Assembly: GCA_037442065.1 (NCBI GenBank)
Contig: JBBIQZ010000003.1
Coordinates: forward strand, 1 to 36,208
Length of the DNA stretch: 36,208 nt
From: JBBIQZ01 sp037442065
GTDB lineage: Bacteria; Patescibacteriota; CPR2_A; CG2-30-33-46
Reading direction: 5' to 3'
Both the position numbers and the translations under genes were made by a program. Every line of letters begins with the position of its first letter. The stretch's first letter is position 1. The notes under the pieces are model-generated. The model was not told where the DNA came from, did no database searches, and saw only the letters and a list, made by a program, of their open reading frames with translations. Of this stretch, positions 22,603-29,756 are shown in pieces.

Positions 22603-23760
22603 ATGAATAAAAACATAAAAGCTTTAACTGCCAATGAGGCTCAAGCGGAGGCAATGCGGCAAATAGAACCTGATGTGGTGGCAGCTTATCCAATAACTCC
22701 GGCTACGCAAGTGGTAGAAATTTTTTCTCAGTTTGTTGCTGATGGAAAAGTAAAAACCGAATTCGTTCCGGTTGAAAGCGAACACTCGGCAATGAGCGCT
22801 TGTGTAGGCGCTTCGGCAACCGGCGCAAGAGTTTTAACTGCTACATCCTCTCAGGGTTTGGTTTTAATGCAGGAAATTTTAAATATTGCTTCTGGTTTAA
22901 GATTACCTATTGTTATGGCTGAAGTTAACCGAACTTTGTCCGCTCCTTTAAATATCCACGGCGACCATTCAGATACTATGGGAGCAAGGGATATCGGTTG
23001 GATCCAAATTTTTGCTGCTGATGTTCAAGAAGCATACGACTCAATGTTTATTGCTTTAAAGGCCGCAGAGAAGGTTAATCTTCCGGCGATGGTTACAACT
23101 GATGGATTTATTTTAAGTCATTGCTTAGAAAGATTAGAGATAATCCCCGATACAAGAGTTAAAAAATTTATTGGCCAAAGAAAACCCGAGTTTTCACTCT
23201 TTGATTTTAAAAACCCTAAAACTTTAGGTTCAATTGACTTACAAGATTATTTTTTTGAACACAAGCGCCAGCAAACAGAGGCCATGAAAAATGCTAAGAA
23301 AGAGATTGTAAAAACTCAAAAAGAATTTGCTAAAACTTTTGGCCGAAAATACGAACTTTTAGAGGAGTATAAATTAAAAGATGCCCAAAGGGCCATAGTG
23401 GTTTTAGGTTCTACTGCCCAAACCGCAAAAGAGGTAGTTGATAATTTAAGAAAAAAAGGCGAGAAAGTTGGACTTTTAAGAATAAGAGTTTTTAGGCCTT
23501 TTCCAGAAGAAGAAATTAGAAAAGCCTTAGAGGGTGTAAGTTCAGTTGCCGTTTTAGACAAGTCTGATGCAGTTTCGGGAATCGGTGGACCGGTGTTTTC
23601 TGAAATAAAAGCGGCTTTACGAAATGAGAAACCCAAACTTTCTAATTATATTTTTGGCTTGGGCGGCCGGAATATAAAATTAAGCGAAATAGAAAAAGTT
23701 TATAGTGAGCTAAAGAGCATAAAGGAAAATCAAGTGAGTTATTTAGGAGTAAGGGAATGA
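22603..23760 (+). CDS. porA: Pyruvate:ferredoxin oxidoreductase alpha subunit
   Basis: Alpha subunit (385 residues) holding the pyrimidine-binding domain for thiamine diphosphate. Typical segments are TANEAQAEAMRQIEPDVVAAYPITPATQ near the N-terminus in pieces, VESEHSAMSACVGASATGAR with the conserved Glu, TSSQGLVLMQEIL, and NIHGDHSDTMGARD. A C-terminal domain reads VVLGSTAQTAKEVV and LLRIRVFRPFP. It starts right after the porD stop. A 154-bp gap with a palindromic element separates it from porB, which is unusual inside a por operon. Confidence 0.95.
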   Translation: MNKNIKALTANEAQAEAMRQIEPDVVAAYPITPATQVVEIFSQFVADGKVKTEFVPVESEHSAMSACVGASATGARVLTATSSQGLVLMQEILNIASGLRLPIVMAEVNRTLSAPLNIHGDHSDTMGARDIGWIQIFAADVQEAYDSMFIALKAAEKVNLPAMVTTDGFILSHCLERLEIIPDTRVKKFIGQRKPEFSLFDFKNPKTLGSIDLQDYFFEHKRQQTEAMKNAKKEIVKTQKEFAKTFGRKYELLEEYKLKDAQRAIVVLGSTAQTAKEVVDNLRKKGEKVGLLRIRVFRPFPEEEIRKALEGVSSVAVLDKSDAVSGIGGPVFSEIKAALRNEKPKLSNYIFGLGGRNIKLSEIEKVYSELKSIKENQVSYLGVRE

Positions 23761-23769
23761 TAATTTTAC

Positions 23770-23893
23770 TTACTGCAAAAAACACGTTATCAATTTTCCC
23801 AGCGAGAAAATTGCACTCTCGCTCGGACTCGCTCGCCCCAATTAAAATTGGGGTACCGTGCCCGCCCGTCCTCCGCGAAGGTTTTTGCAGTAA
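23770..23893. repeat. Palindromic element between porA and porB (E2)
   Basis: Terminal 12-bp inverted repeat TTACTGCAAAAA (23770-23781) with TTTTTGCAGTAA (23882-23893). Inside are hairpins CAATTTTC (23791-23798) with GAAAATTG (23806-23813), and CCCCAATT (23836-23843) with AATTGGGG (23846-23853), plus a GC-rich CTCGCTCGGACTCGCTCG run. It starts 10 bp after the porA stop and ends before the porB ribosome site. It has no coding potential I would trust. Confidence 0.75.
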
Positions 23894-23914
23894 ATAAAAA
23901 TTAAGGAAGAGAAA

Positions 23915-24856
23915 ATGAATAAAATAAAACAAGAAATTTTTTTTAAAAAATATTCTAACCGGGAGCCGCTTTTTATTGGCGGGCACCGGCTTTGCGCTGG
24001 GTGTGGGGCGGCGATTGTGGTTCGCCAAGTTTTAATGGCCGCCTCAAAATACAAAGTTGTTGTTGCCAATGCTACCGGTTGTTTGGAAGTGGCTACAACC
24101 ATTTTTCCTTACTCTTCCTGGAAGACTCCTTGGATTCATAATGCTTTTGAAAATGCCGCCGCCACAATTTCTGGAGTGGAAGCAGCCTATAAAGCTTTAG
24201 GAAAAAAACAAAATTTGCCCAGAGATATTAAATTTATTGTTTTTGCCGGCGATGGCGGAACTTATGATATTGGTCTTCAGTCTTTATCTGGAGCGGCCGA
24301 ACGAGGCCACGATTTTCTATATGTTTGTTACAATAACGAAGCTTATATGAATACCGGTATTCAGCGTTCCAGCGCTACTCCCGAAGGTGCTTCTACAACC
24401 ACTTCACCGGAAGGCAAAAAAATTCATGGCAAAATTCAATTTTCCAAGGATTTAACCGAAATTATGGCAGCCCATAATATACCTTATGTTGCTCAAGCCT
24501 CGGTTGGCTATCCGGAAGATTTAATTTCAAAAGTAGAAAAAGCTTTAGAAATTACCGGCCCCAAGTTCATAAATGTTTTAATGCCTTGCCAGTTAGGCTG
24601 GGGGTTTGATAAAAGCTTAACACCCGAAATGGGGCGTTTGGCGGTTAAAACAAACTTTTGGCCTCTTTACGAAGTTAAAAACGGAAAATATAAAATAAAT
24701 TATAAATCAAATTCTCGACCGCCGATTAAGGAATGGTTAAAAAATCAAAAACGTTTTTCTCATCTTTTTAAAAAGGGCGAAGAATCAATAGTAAAAAATC
24801 TTCAAAAAGAAGTAGACTCCCGATTTAAAAAGTTACTGCAAAAAGAAAAGCTTTAA
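23915..24856 (+). CDS. porB: Pyruvate:ferredoxin oxidoreductase beta subunit
   Basis: Beta subunit (313 residues) that binds the diphosphate of thiamine diphosphate and a [4Fe-4S] cluster. The cluster motif begins LCAGCGAAI (about residues 26-34), with a further Cys in ATGCLEV. The thiamine site is GDGGTYDIGLQSL through YNNEAYMNTG (GDG...N pattern), followed by QRSSATPEGASTTTSP and a late Cys in MPCQLGW. The ribosome site AAGGAAGAG is just downstream of element E2. The stop is one base before the ROK kinase ATG. Confidence 0.95.
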   Translation: MNKIKQEIFFKKYSNREPLFIGGHRLCAGCGAAIVVRQVLMAASKYKVVVANATGCLEVATTIFPYSSWKTPWIHNAFENAAATISGVEAAYKALGKKQNLPRDIKFIVFAGDGGTYDIGLQSLSGAAERGHDFLYVCYNNEAYMNTGIQRSSATPEGASTTTSPEGKKIHGKIQFSKDLTEIMAAHNIPYVAQASVGYPEDLISKVEKALEITGPKFINVLMPCQLGWGFDKSLTPEMGRLAVKTNFWPLYEVKNGKYKINYKSNSRPPIKEWLKNQKRFSHLFKKGEESIVKNLQKEVDSRFKKLLQKEKL

Positions 24857-24857
24857 T

Positions 24858-25769
24858 ATGAAGAAATATGCAATAGGTATTGATTTAGGGGGCACTCATC
24901 TTAGAACAAGTATCATTGATAGTAAGGGGAAGATTCTAGCGCTTAGCAAGATAAAAAACCTAGGGAATGCCAAAAAAATATTAGAATCGATTATCGGGAG
25001 TATTAATGATATTGTTAAAGATACAGGTTTAATTTTTTCAAAAGATATTATTGGTATAGGTTTATCTATAGCTTCGCCGAATGTTAATATTAAAACCGGT
25101 CAAGTTAACTGGAATAAAACAATCCCTTTCTCAAAAAATTTTAATTTAAAAAAATATTTAGAAAAAAAATTAAAAAAAAGAGTCGTTATCGAAAATGACC
25201 TTAATGCCGTAGCATTTGCCGAATTTCATCTAGGATGTATGCAAGATAACAGTATTGTGATAGCAATTAGTACTGGTATTGGAGCAGGAATAGTTATTAA
25301 CGGAGATATTTATAGGGGAAAGACATTCGCAGCTGGAGAAATCGGTCATATGTTTATTAGCTCTAATTCTAATAATAGATGTACAAGAGGTGATAAAGGT
25401 TGTTGGGAAGCACTTGCTTCAGGTAAGGCGGTTGAGGCAAATTTTTCTAAAGTTTATAAACAGAAAATGACTGCTAAAGACATTGTTCTATCAGCCAAAA
25501 AGAATGATAAGAGATCGCTAAGAATTATAAAAGATACTTCATATTTTATAGGTATTGGGATTTCTAATATTATAAATATTCTAGATCCCGAAGTGATAGT
25601 TATTTATGGTAGTTTTTTCTTAAGTATTTGGCCGCTAGTAGGAAATAATATTAAAAAAGTCATAAAAGAAAGATCATTTAATCCTAAAATTAAGATTTTA
25701 AAAACTAAATTGGGTGACAATGGTGGAATCTTGGGTGCCGCTCTGCTTGTTTTTAATTCAGGAAAATGA
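24858..25769 (+). CDS. ROK-family sugar kinase (glucokinase-like)
   Basis: A 303-residue ROK kinase, likely phosphorylating glucose or another hexose. The ATP-binding IGIDLGGTHLRTSII is at the N-terminus and the catalytic Asp is in VIENDLNAVAFAE. ISTGIGAGIVINGDIYRG and AGEIGHM follow, with the His as zinc ligand. The ROK zinc motif CxCGxxGCxE appears as CTRGDKGCWE, so the second Cys is Arg. Codon use looks richer in ATA and AGT than its neighbours, by eye only. It closes the long plus-strand metabolic run and could supply glucose 6-phosphate to glycolysis. Confidence 0.88.
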   Translation: MKKYAIGIDLGGTHLRTSIIDSKGKILALSKIKNLGNAKKILESIIGSINDIVKDTGLIFSKDIIGIGLSIASPNVNIKTGQVNWNKTIPFSKNFNLKKYLEKKLKKRVVIENDLNAVAFAEFHLGCMQDNSIVIAISTGIGAGIVINGDIYRGKTFAAGEIGHMFISSNSNNRCTRGDKGCWEALASGKAVEANFSKVYKQKMTAKDIVLSAKKNDKRSLRIIKDTSYFIGIGISNIINILDPEVIVIYGSFFLSIWPLVGNNIKKVIKERSFNPKIKILKTKLGDNGGILGAALLVFNSGK

Positions 25770-25796
25770 TCTAGTTTTTACCAAGGTCTTTTGGGC

Positions 25797-25825
25797 TTGA
25801 ATTTTTTATCCAAATTCGCTAATAT
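25797..25825 (+). promoter_or_regulatory. Promoter of tRNA-Glu and rpsT
   Basis: TTGAAT (25797-25802), exactly 17 bp, TAATAT (25820-25825). The predicted start near 25832 lies 8 bp before the tRNA. Confidence 0.7.
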
Positions 25826-25839
25826 ATAAAAGTTAACTT

Positions 25840-25914
25840 GGGGTTATCGTCTAGTGGTTAGGACACCAGGTTTTCATCCTGGCAACCGGGGTTCGACTCC
25901 CCGTAACCCTACCA
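25840..25914 (+). tRNA. trnE: tRNA-Glu (anticodon TTC)
   Basis: A 75-nt cloverleaf with encoded CCA. The acceptor is GGGGTTA with TAACCCT (first pair G-T). The anticodon stem is CCAGG with CCTGG around loop TTTTCAT, giving anticodon TTC. The T arm is CGGGG, TTCGACT, CCCCG. The discriminator is A25911 and CCA is 25912-25914. rpsT starts 21 bp after it, so the two are probably cotranscribed. Confidence 0.97.
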
Positions 25915-25935
25915 AAGTTATTAAAAGGAGAAAAT

Positions 25936-26241
25936 ATGCCAAGAACAAAATCAGCCCAAAAAGCCGCAAGACAGACTAAAAAAAGAACAAGCCTTAATAT
26001 TAAAATAAAAGAAACAGTTAAAAAGGCTTTAAAAGAGACAAAAAAGGCAGTAGAAGCAGGTTCTGGAAATTTAGAGGCCCTTGTTAAAAAATCTCAAAAG
26101 GCTTTAGGCAAGGCAGTAAAGGTTGGAGTTTTGCATAAAAATACTGCTTCAAGGAAATTGTCCAGACTGATTAAACAAGTTAAGAAGGGTAGTAAAAAAC
26201 CAACGGCAAAAAAAGAAACAAAAAAAGAAAAAACCTCTTGA
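25936..26241 (+). CDS. rpsT: Ribosomal protein S20
   Basis: A 101-residue, very basic protein of the small ribosomal subunit that binds 16S rRNA. It begins MPRTKSAQKAARQTKKR and keeps the family's helical pattern, with GVLHKNTASRKLSRL near residue 70-85. A lysine-rich tail follows. AAGGAG precedes the ATG. The last codons (KEKTS and TGA) lie inside the left arm of the shared terminator palindrome. Confidence 0.95.
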   Translation: MPRTKSAQKAARQTKKRTSLNIKIKETVKKALKETKKAVEAGSGNLEALVKKSQKALGKAVKVGVLHKNTASRKLSRLIKQVKKGSKKPTAKKETKKEKTS

Positions 26242-26263
26242 GATCTCAAGAGGTTTTTTCTTT
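26224..26263. terminator. Bidirectional terminator shared by rpsT and the glycosyltransferase
   Basis: A perfect inverted repeat with 20-bp arms (26224-26243 and 26244-26263), no spacer between arms, and T-runs on both strands. The stop codon of rpsT (26239-26241) and that of the opposing gene (26246-26248) both lie within it. Confidence 0.92.
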
Positions 26264-27016
26264 GATGTCTAAAATTTTTGAAAGATTATAAAAGAAATTT
26301 CTAAAATGCCCTAAACTCATGCTAAAATACATTCTTATTCGCTGAAAAAATCCTATTGTTAGTCCCCATTTTTCCTCTTTTAATACCTGGCTTACATTAT
26401 TCCATTCAATGATAATCGGTTTTATTTTAAACTCTTCCAAGCGATCAGTTATGATATTCTCTATACCATATTTTACCTTTTCAATGTTTTTTACGGTTTT
26501 AAAAATTTCTTTAAAAACTTTGGTTTCGGCTGCTCTTTGGCCGCTGCAATTTATATTTAAAGCATGAGCTAAGGTTGTTGAAAGCCGGCCGTTTACAAAT
26601 TTAGCAACTGTCATGCATTTCTTTTCTTCCAAAACCGGTTCTACCAATTTTAAAATGTGTTCAACTTTTAAATTTAGTAAATCAGCATCTAAGAATATGG
26701 TAATTTCGCCTTTTGCTTTGGTAAGTCCCTTCATTAAAGCGGCCGCTTTTCCTTGATTCTTTGAATTTCTTAAAACTTTTACCCCGTTATAATAATTTAA
26801 ATCTTGAGGGCATTTATTCAAACCTCTCTTTTTTCTAACGGGGTTTACTTTAAATTTTAAAGCTTCTTTTTTTGTTTTGTCTCTAGAACCGTCATCAACG
26901 ACAATAATTTCTGAGATTATGCCAAAAAGAAGAGCTTTTTTGGCGATTCTTAAAACTCCTTTGATATTTTTCTCTTCGTTAAAAGCCGGAATGATACAAG
27001 TTATTGTTTTAGACAT
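26246..27016 (-). CDS. Family 2 glycosyltransferase with in-frame palindromic insert
   Basis: A 256-residue GT-A enzyme of the dolichol-phosphate-mannose-synthase type, probably moving a sugar from a nucleotide donor to a lipid or wall precursor. TCIIPAFNEEKNI is at the N-terminus, IIVVDDGSRDKT is the nucleotide site, NQGKAAALMKGL follows, and the metal motif is LDADL. Between ALKFK and VKVLRNS lies an extra stretch of about 21 residues (NPVRKK...YYNGV) encoded by a 64-bp element with 9-bp terminal inverted repeats. It is absent from the usual fold at that point. The ATG lies within the 3' end of holA (16-bp overlap), so the two are coupled. It has no clear membrane segments. Confidence 0.87.
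   Translation of the reverse strand: MSKTITCIIPAFNEEKNIKGVLRIAKKALLFGIISEIIVVDDGSRDKTKKEALKFKVNPVRKKRGLNKCPQDLNYYNGVKVLRNSKNQGKAAALMKGLTKAKGEITIFLDADLLNLKVEHILKLVEPVLEEKKCMTVAKFVNGRLSTTLAHALNINCSGQRAAETKVFKEIFKTVKNIEKVKYGIENIITDRLEEFKIKPIIIEWNNVSQVLKEEKWGLTIGFFQRIRMYFSMSLGHFRNFFYNLSKILDIKEKTS
26781..26844. repeat. 64-bp palindrome-ended element inside the glycosyltransferase gene
   Basis: ACCCCGTTA (26781-26789) and TAACGGGGT (26836-26844) bound the insert. It keeps the reading frame and encodes NPVRKK at one end and NGV at the other. It resembles in-frame palindromic elements known from Rickettsia in principle. Confidence 0.75.
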
Positions 27017-27948
27017 AATTGTAAAGCCAAAAGATTTATCCCAGTTACTGGTTCAATTGACCCAGTCTTTATTTTAACTTCTAAATTAAAAATTTCATTA
27101 TAAATTGTTTCTAATTCTTTTTGGGAAAAATTTTTTATTTGTCTTAAAGTTTTTTCTACAACAAAAGGATGTTTTCCTGTTTCTTTTATTATTTCTCCCT
27201 TTTTTAAATTTTTCAAAGCAAGTTCTTTTATCAAAATTAAATTTCTTACCTGATAAACCACCATTCGTAAAAGATAAATTATTTCTTCCCCTTGTTCTAT
27301 TAGATTATTTAAAAATTTTAAGGTTTTTTTTAGATCTTTTTCGGCGATGCTGTCAATTAGTTCAAAAACATTGTTATTTAATTTAGGAGAAACTAAAAGT
27401 TCTATGTCGGCTTCTTCTATTTTATTTTTATAAAGTGTTAATTTTTCGATTTCTTGGTTTAATTCCCACAAATTATCGCTGTCCGCCGCTAGCTTTAAAA
27501 GAGCGGGTTTTTCAATAGTTGTTTTTCTTGCATCTATCTTTTCTTTAGCCCATTTTTCAATCTCATATGGTTTAAGTTTAGGAAAGTCCCAATTCTTTTT
27601 AGCAAGGTTTGTTATTTTTTTTGCCAACAAATCTTTTTTTGAAATTTCTTTATCTTCCCAGAAAACTACAATGGTAGACTCTGGAATATTATTTAGGCAG
27701 TCTATAATTTTTTCTCCATCTTCCTTTTTCATTTTTGAAGAAAAAATATTTTTTACGATAATTAACCTTTTTTCCGAGAGAAAAGGCATAGAAAGAATTG
27801 ATTTTTGAAATTTAGAAATTGTAAATGACTTTTCATCAAATTCATCAATATTGCTTTCGCCCATATTTTTTTCCGCAAATTTTTCTTTAACTTGCTTAAG
27901 TTTTTCGAATGATAAAAAATTTTCTTCGCCGGTAATTAAAAGAATCAT
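27001..27948 (-). CDS. holA: DNA polymerase III delta subunit
   Basis: Clamp-loader subunit that opens the sliding clamp. The 315 residues start MILLITGEENFLSFEKLKQ, followed by the delta-type N-domain with FLSEKRLIIVKNIFSS and VVFWEDKEISKK, then WAKEKIDAR and a helical C-terminal collar domain. I take ATG 27948, supported by AGGAG seven bases upstream on the minus strand. A longer in-frame reading from 28047 would translate the structured leader and is rejected. It overlaps the downstream glycosyltransferase by 16 bp. Confidence 0.88.
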   Translation of the reverse strand: MILLITGEENFLSFEKLKQVKEKFAEKNMGESNIDEFDEKSFTISKFQKSILSMPFLSEKRLIIVKNIFSSKMKKEDGEKIIDCLNNIPESTIVVFWEDKEISKKDLLAKKITNLAKKNWDFPKLKPYEIEKWAKEKIDARKTTIEKPALLKLAADSDNLWELNQEIEKLTLYKNKIEEADIELLVSPKLNNNVFELIDSIAEKDLKKTLKFLNNLIEQGEEIIYLLRMVVYQVRNLILIKELALKNLKKGEIIKETGKHPFVVEKTLRQIKNFSQKELETIYNEIFNLEVKIKTGSIEPVTGINLLALQLCLKQ

Positions 27949-28051
27949 TATTTCTCCTGAGACTTCGGAAGATATATTCCTTGCCGAAGCCGAAGCCCGC
28001 CAAAAACTGTAAGTGAGGGCGGGCGCTAGATATGAAACAACTTTCATATCT
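27949..28051 (-). promoter_or_regulatory. Multi-hairpin leader upstream of holA (copy 3 of 3)
   Basis: On the minus strand: a 10-bp hairpin (28042-28051 with 28028-28037), then P1 GCCCGCC/GGCGGGC (28018-28024 with 27995-28001), then P2 CTTCGG/CCGAAG (27984-27989 with 27963-27968), then AGGAG and ATG. The P1 loop carries CTCACTTACAGTTTTT and the P2 loop AAGGAATATAT, close to the ppsA and porD copies. The first hairpin is unique to this copy. Confidence 0.75.
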
Positions 28052-28066
28052 CATTTCTCATTTATA

Positions 28067-28960
28067 TTACAATTTCTGGCATTCGGGACAAAAATGGGCC
28101 GAGCGGTTGTTTAAAACTATTCTTTTTATAATTCCCCCGCAATGTTTGGGGCAGTTTTCGCCTTCTTTTCGGTAAACTTTTCGGATGTTTCCGTAAGTGC
28201 CTTTTTCTCCAGCAGTGTCTCTAAAATCCGAAATACTTGTCCCTCTTTTCTGTATCGCCTCATTTAAAATCTTTTTCATTGAACTATAAAGCTTCTTTAA
28301 TTCTTTTAAAGTTAGAGTATCGGTTTTTTTTAGAGGATGGATTTTAGCGTCAAATAAAATTTCATCTGAATAGATATTACCAATTCCGGCGATAATTTCT
28401 TGATCCATTAGAACTTTCTTAATTGCTTTTTTTTGGCTTCCTAAGATTTCTTTAAACTTTTTAAAATCCAACCCGCCGTTTATTGCCTCTGGCCCCAACT
28501 TCTTAAAAAATTCATCAATTTTTGATACATCCATCAATCTTAATGTAGCAAATTTTCTTAAATCCGAAAGTAATAGGCTTTTGCCCTTATCTAAAGTAAA
28601 CCCTACATGAACAAATCTATTTTGAGGATCTTTATCAATTGGATCTAGCTCTTTGCATTCTTCCAAATCTTTCTTTTTTAATTTTCCTTTGGTAAATTCC
28701 CAGCAAGTTGAAACCAAAGGGTGTCCAGTCATTTTTAGATGGATAATTAAAGCTTTTTTTCTAGACAGCAGAATTATTATATTTTTCCCTCGTCTTTTTA
28801 TACCCTCAATAAAGAGCCCCTTTATCTCCTTTTTAAATTTTTTGTAATCAGGCTCTTTTATTAAACTTGGCCAATCTGAATCTACTTCTAGGATTTTATG
28901 TCCAGAGACTTTGGTTTTTAAATCTTCAACAATTGTAAAAACTTCTGGTAGTTCCGGCAT
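28067..28960 (-). CDS. mutM: Formamidopyrimidine-DNA glycosylase
   Basis: Base-excision repair enzyme removing oxidised purines such as 8-oxoguanine, with AP-lyase activity. The 297 residues begin with the invariant PELPEV, whose Pro after Met is the Schiff-base nucleophile and whose Glu is catalytic. IKRRGKNIII and HLKMTGHPL follow. The helix-two-turn-helix region has DQEIIAGIGNIYSDEILF. The C-terminal zinc finger is CPKHCGG and CPECQ. It has TATAAT six bases before its ATG, so it may have its own leaderless start. Confidence 0.95.
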   Translation of the reverse strand: MPELPEVFTIVEDLKTKVSGHKILEVDSDWPSLIKEPDYKKFKKEIKGLFIEGIKRRGKNIIILLSRKKALIIHLKMTGHPLVSTCWEFTKGKLKKKDLEECKELDPIDKDPQNRFVHVGFTLDKGKSLLLSDLRKFATLRLMDVSKIDEFFKKLGPEAINGGLDFKKFKEILGSQKKAIKKVLMDQEIIAGIGNIYSDEILFDAKIHPLKKTDTLTLKELKKLYSSMKKILNEAIQKRGTSISDFRDTAGEKGTYGNIRKVYRKEGENCPKHCGGIIKRIVLNNRSAHFCPECQKL

Positions 28961-28966
28961 AATTTT

Positions 28967-28972
28967 ATTATA
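28967..28972 (-). promoter_or_regulatory. -10 element for a leaderless mutM transcript
   Basis: TATAAT on the minus strand, preceded by TGT (extended -10), ends six bases before the mutM ATG. No -35 is evident and no ribosome site fits between them. Confidence 0.45.
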
Positions 28973-28982
28973 ACAAAAAATA

Positions 28983-29687
28983 TTAAAGCTTTTTTAAAAC
29001 CCCGGGATCATTTAGAAAAAAACCGTCTACCCCCGCTTTAATCAGTTCTTTGATTTTTTTAGGATCTTCTTTTTTTGAATGACCAAAAGGGAAGGGGTAA
29101 ACTTTAAGATTTGCTTCATGCGCTTTTTTAATTAATCCGGGAGTTAAAGTAAGAGTAATGGGATGGATGGATTCGGCTTTTCCTTTTTTTGCCTGCCAAA
29201 TTGCGGCTAAAGGAAAATAAGAGACAAGAGCAGTTCTTATCTTAGGATTAGTTTTTTTAGTTTTGGTTAAAAGCCAGTAGTATCTAGAGGATACCAAAAC
29301 TTTATCTTTGATATTTTCTTTTTCAATAAAAAGAATAACTTGTTCTAAAGCTTTTGTCTCCTTAATTTCTATATTTAAGAGGGCTCTTTTAGAAATTAAG
29401 TCCCAGGCTTCGGCTAGGGTTGGAATTTTTTCTCCGTTGCCAGCATCAAGTTTTTTTAATTCTTTCAAAGATTTATAAGCCACAAAGCCTTGTCCGTTTG
29501 TTGTTCTGTTAACGGTTGGGTCGTGAATTAAAACGATTTTTTTATCTTTAGAAATCCTAGCATCTACCTCTACCATTTCGCAACCTTCATCAATTGCCTT
29601 TTGGTAGCCTAGAAGGGTATTTTCCGGAGCTAAAGCTGGGGCACCGCCATGCCCGATAATTTTTAATTTTTTTCCTTTAATTTGCAT
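28983..29687 (-). CDS. Glycerophosphodiester phosphodiesterase
   Basis: Hydrolyses glycerophosphodiesters to glycerol 3-phosphate and an alcohol. The protein has 234 residues from ATG 29687. The active-site HGGAPALAPENT (His and the PEN block) is near residue 13, EVDARISKDKKIVLIHDPTVNRTT holds the metal Glu, Asp and second His, and IEIKE gives a further metal Glu. The TIM barrel ends GVDGFFLNDPG. No signal peptide is seen, so it is probably cytoplasmic. The start codon lies exactly where transcription should begin from the promoter at 29695-29723, with no ribosome site. A TTG two codons earlier is possible but lies between the -10 and the predicted start. Confidence 0.92.
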   Translation of the reverse strand: MQIKGKKLKIIGHGGAPALAPENTLLGYQKAIDEGCEMVEVDARISKDKKIVLIHDPTVNRTTNGQGFVAYKSLKELKKLDAGNGEKIPTLAEAWDLISKRALLNIEIKETKALEQVILFIEKENIKDKVLVSSRYYWLLTKTKKTNPKIRTALVSYFPLAAIWQAKKGKAESIHPITLTLTPGLIKKAHEANLKVYPFPFGHSKKEDPKKIKELIKAGVDGFFLNDPGVLKKL

Positions 29688-29694
29688 AAACAAA

Positions 29695-29723
29695 ATTGTA
29701 GCCTTTTAAATTTTTTCGGTCAA
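29695..29723 (-). promoter_or_regulatory. Promoter giving a leaderless phosphodiesterase mRNA
   Basis: On the minus strand TTGACC (29718-29723), exactly 17 bp, TACAAT (29695-29700). The ATG at 29687 begins seven bases after the -10, the normal distance to the first transcribed base. Confidence 0.7.
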
Positions 29724-29756
29724 TGATATTTATTTTAAAAATTAAGGCTAGATCTT

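Noticed and set aside
27949..28047. A longer holA starting at 28047.
   Set aside because: The extra 33 residues would be translated from the structured leader. ATG 27948 has AGGAG at ideal spacing and begins at the family's normal N-terminus.
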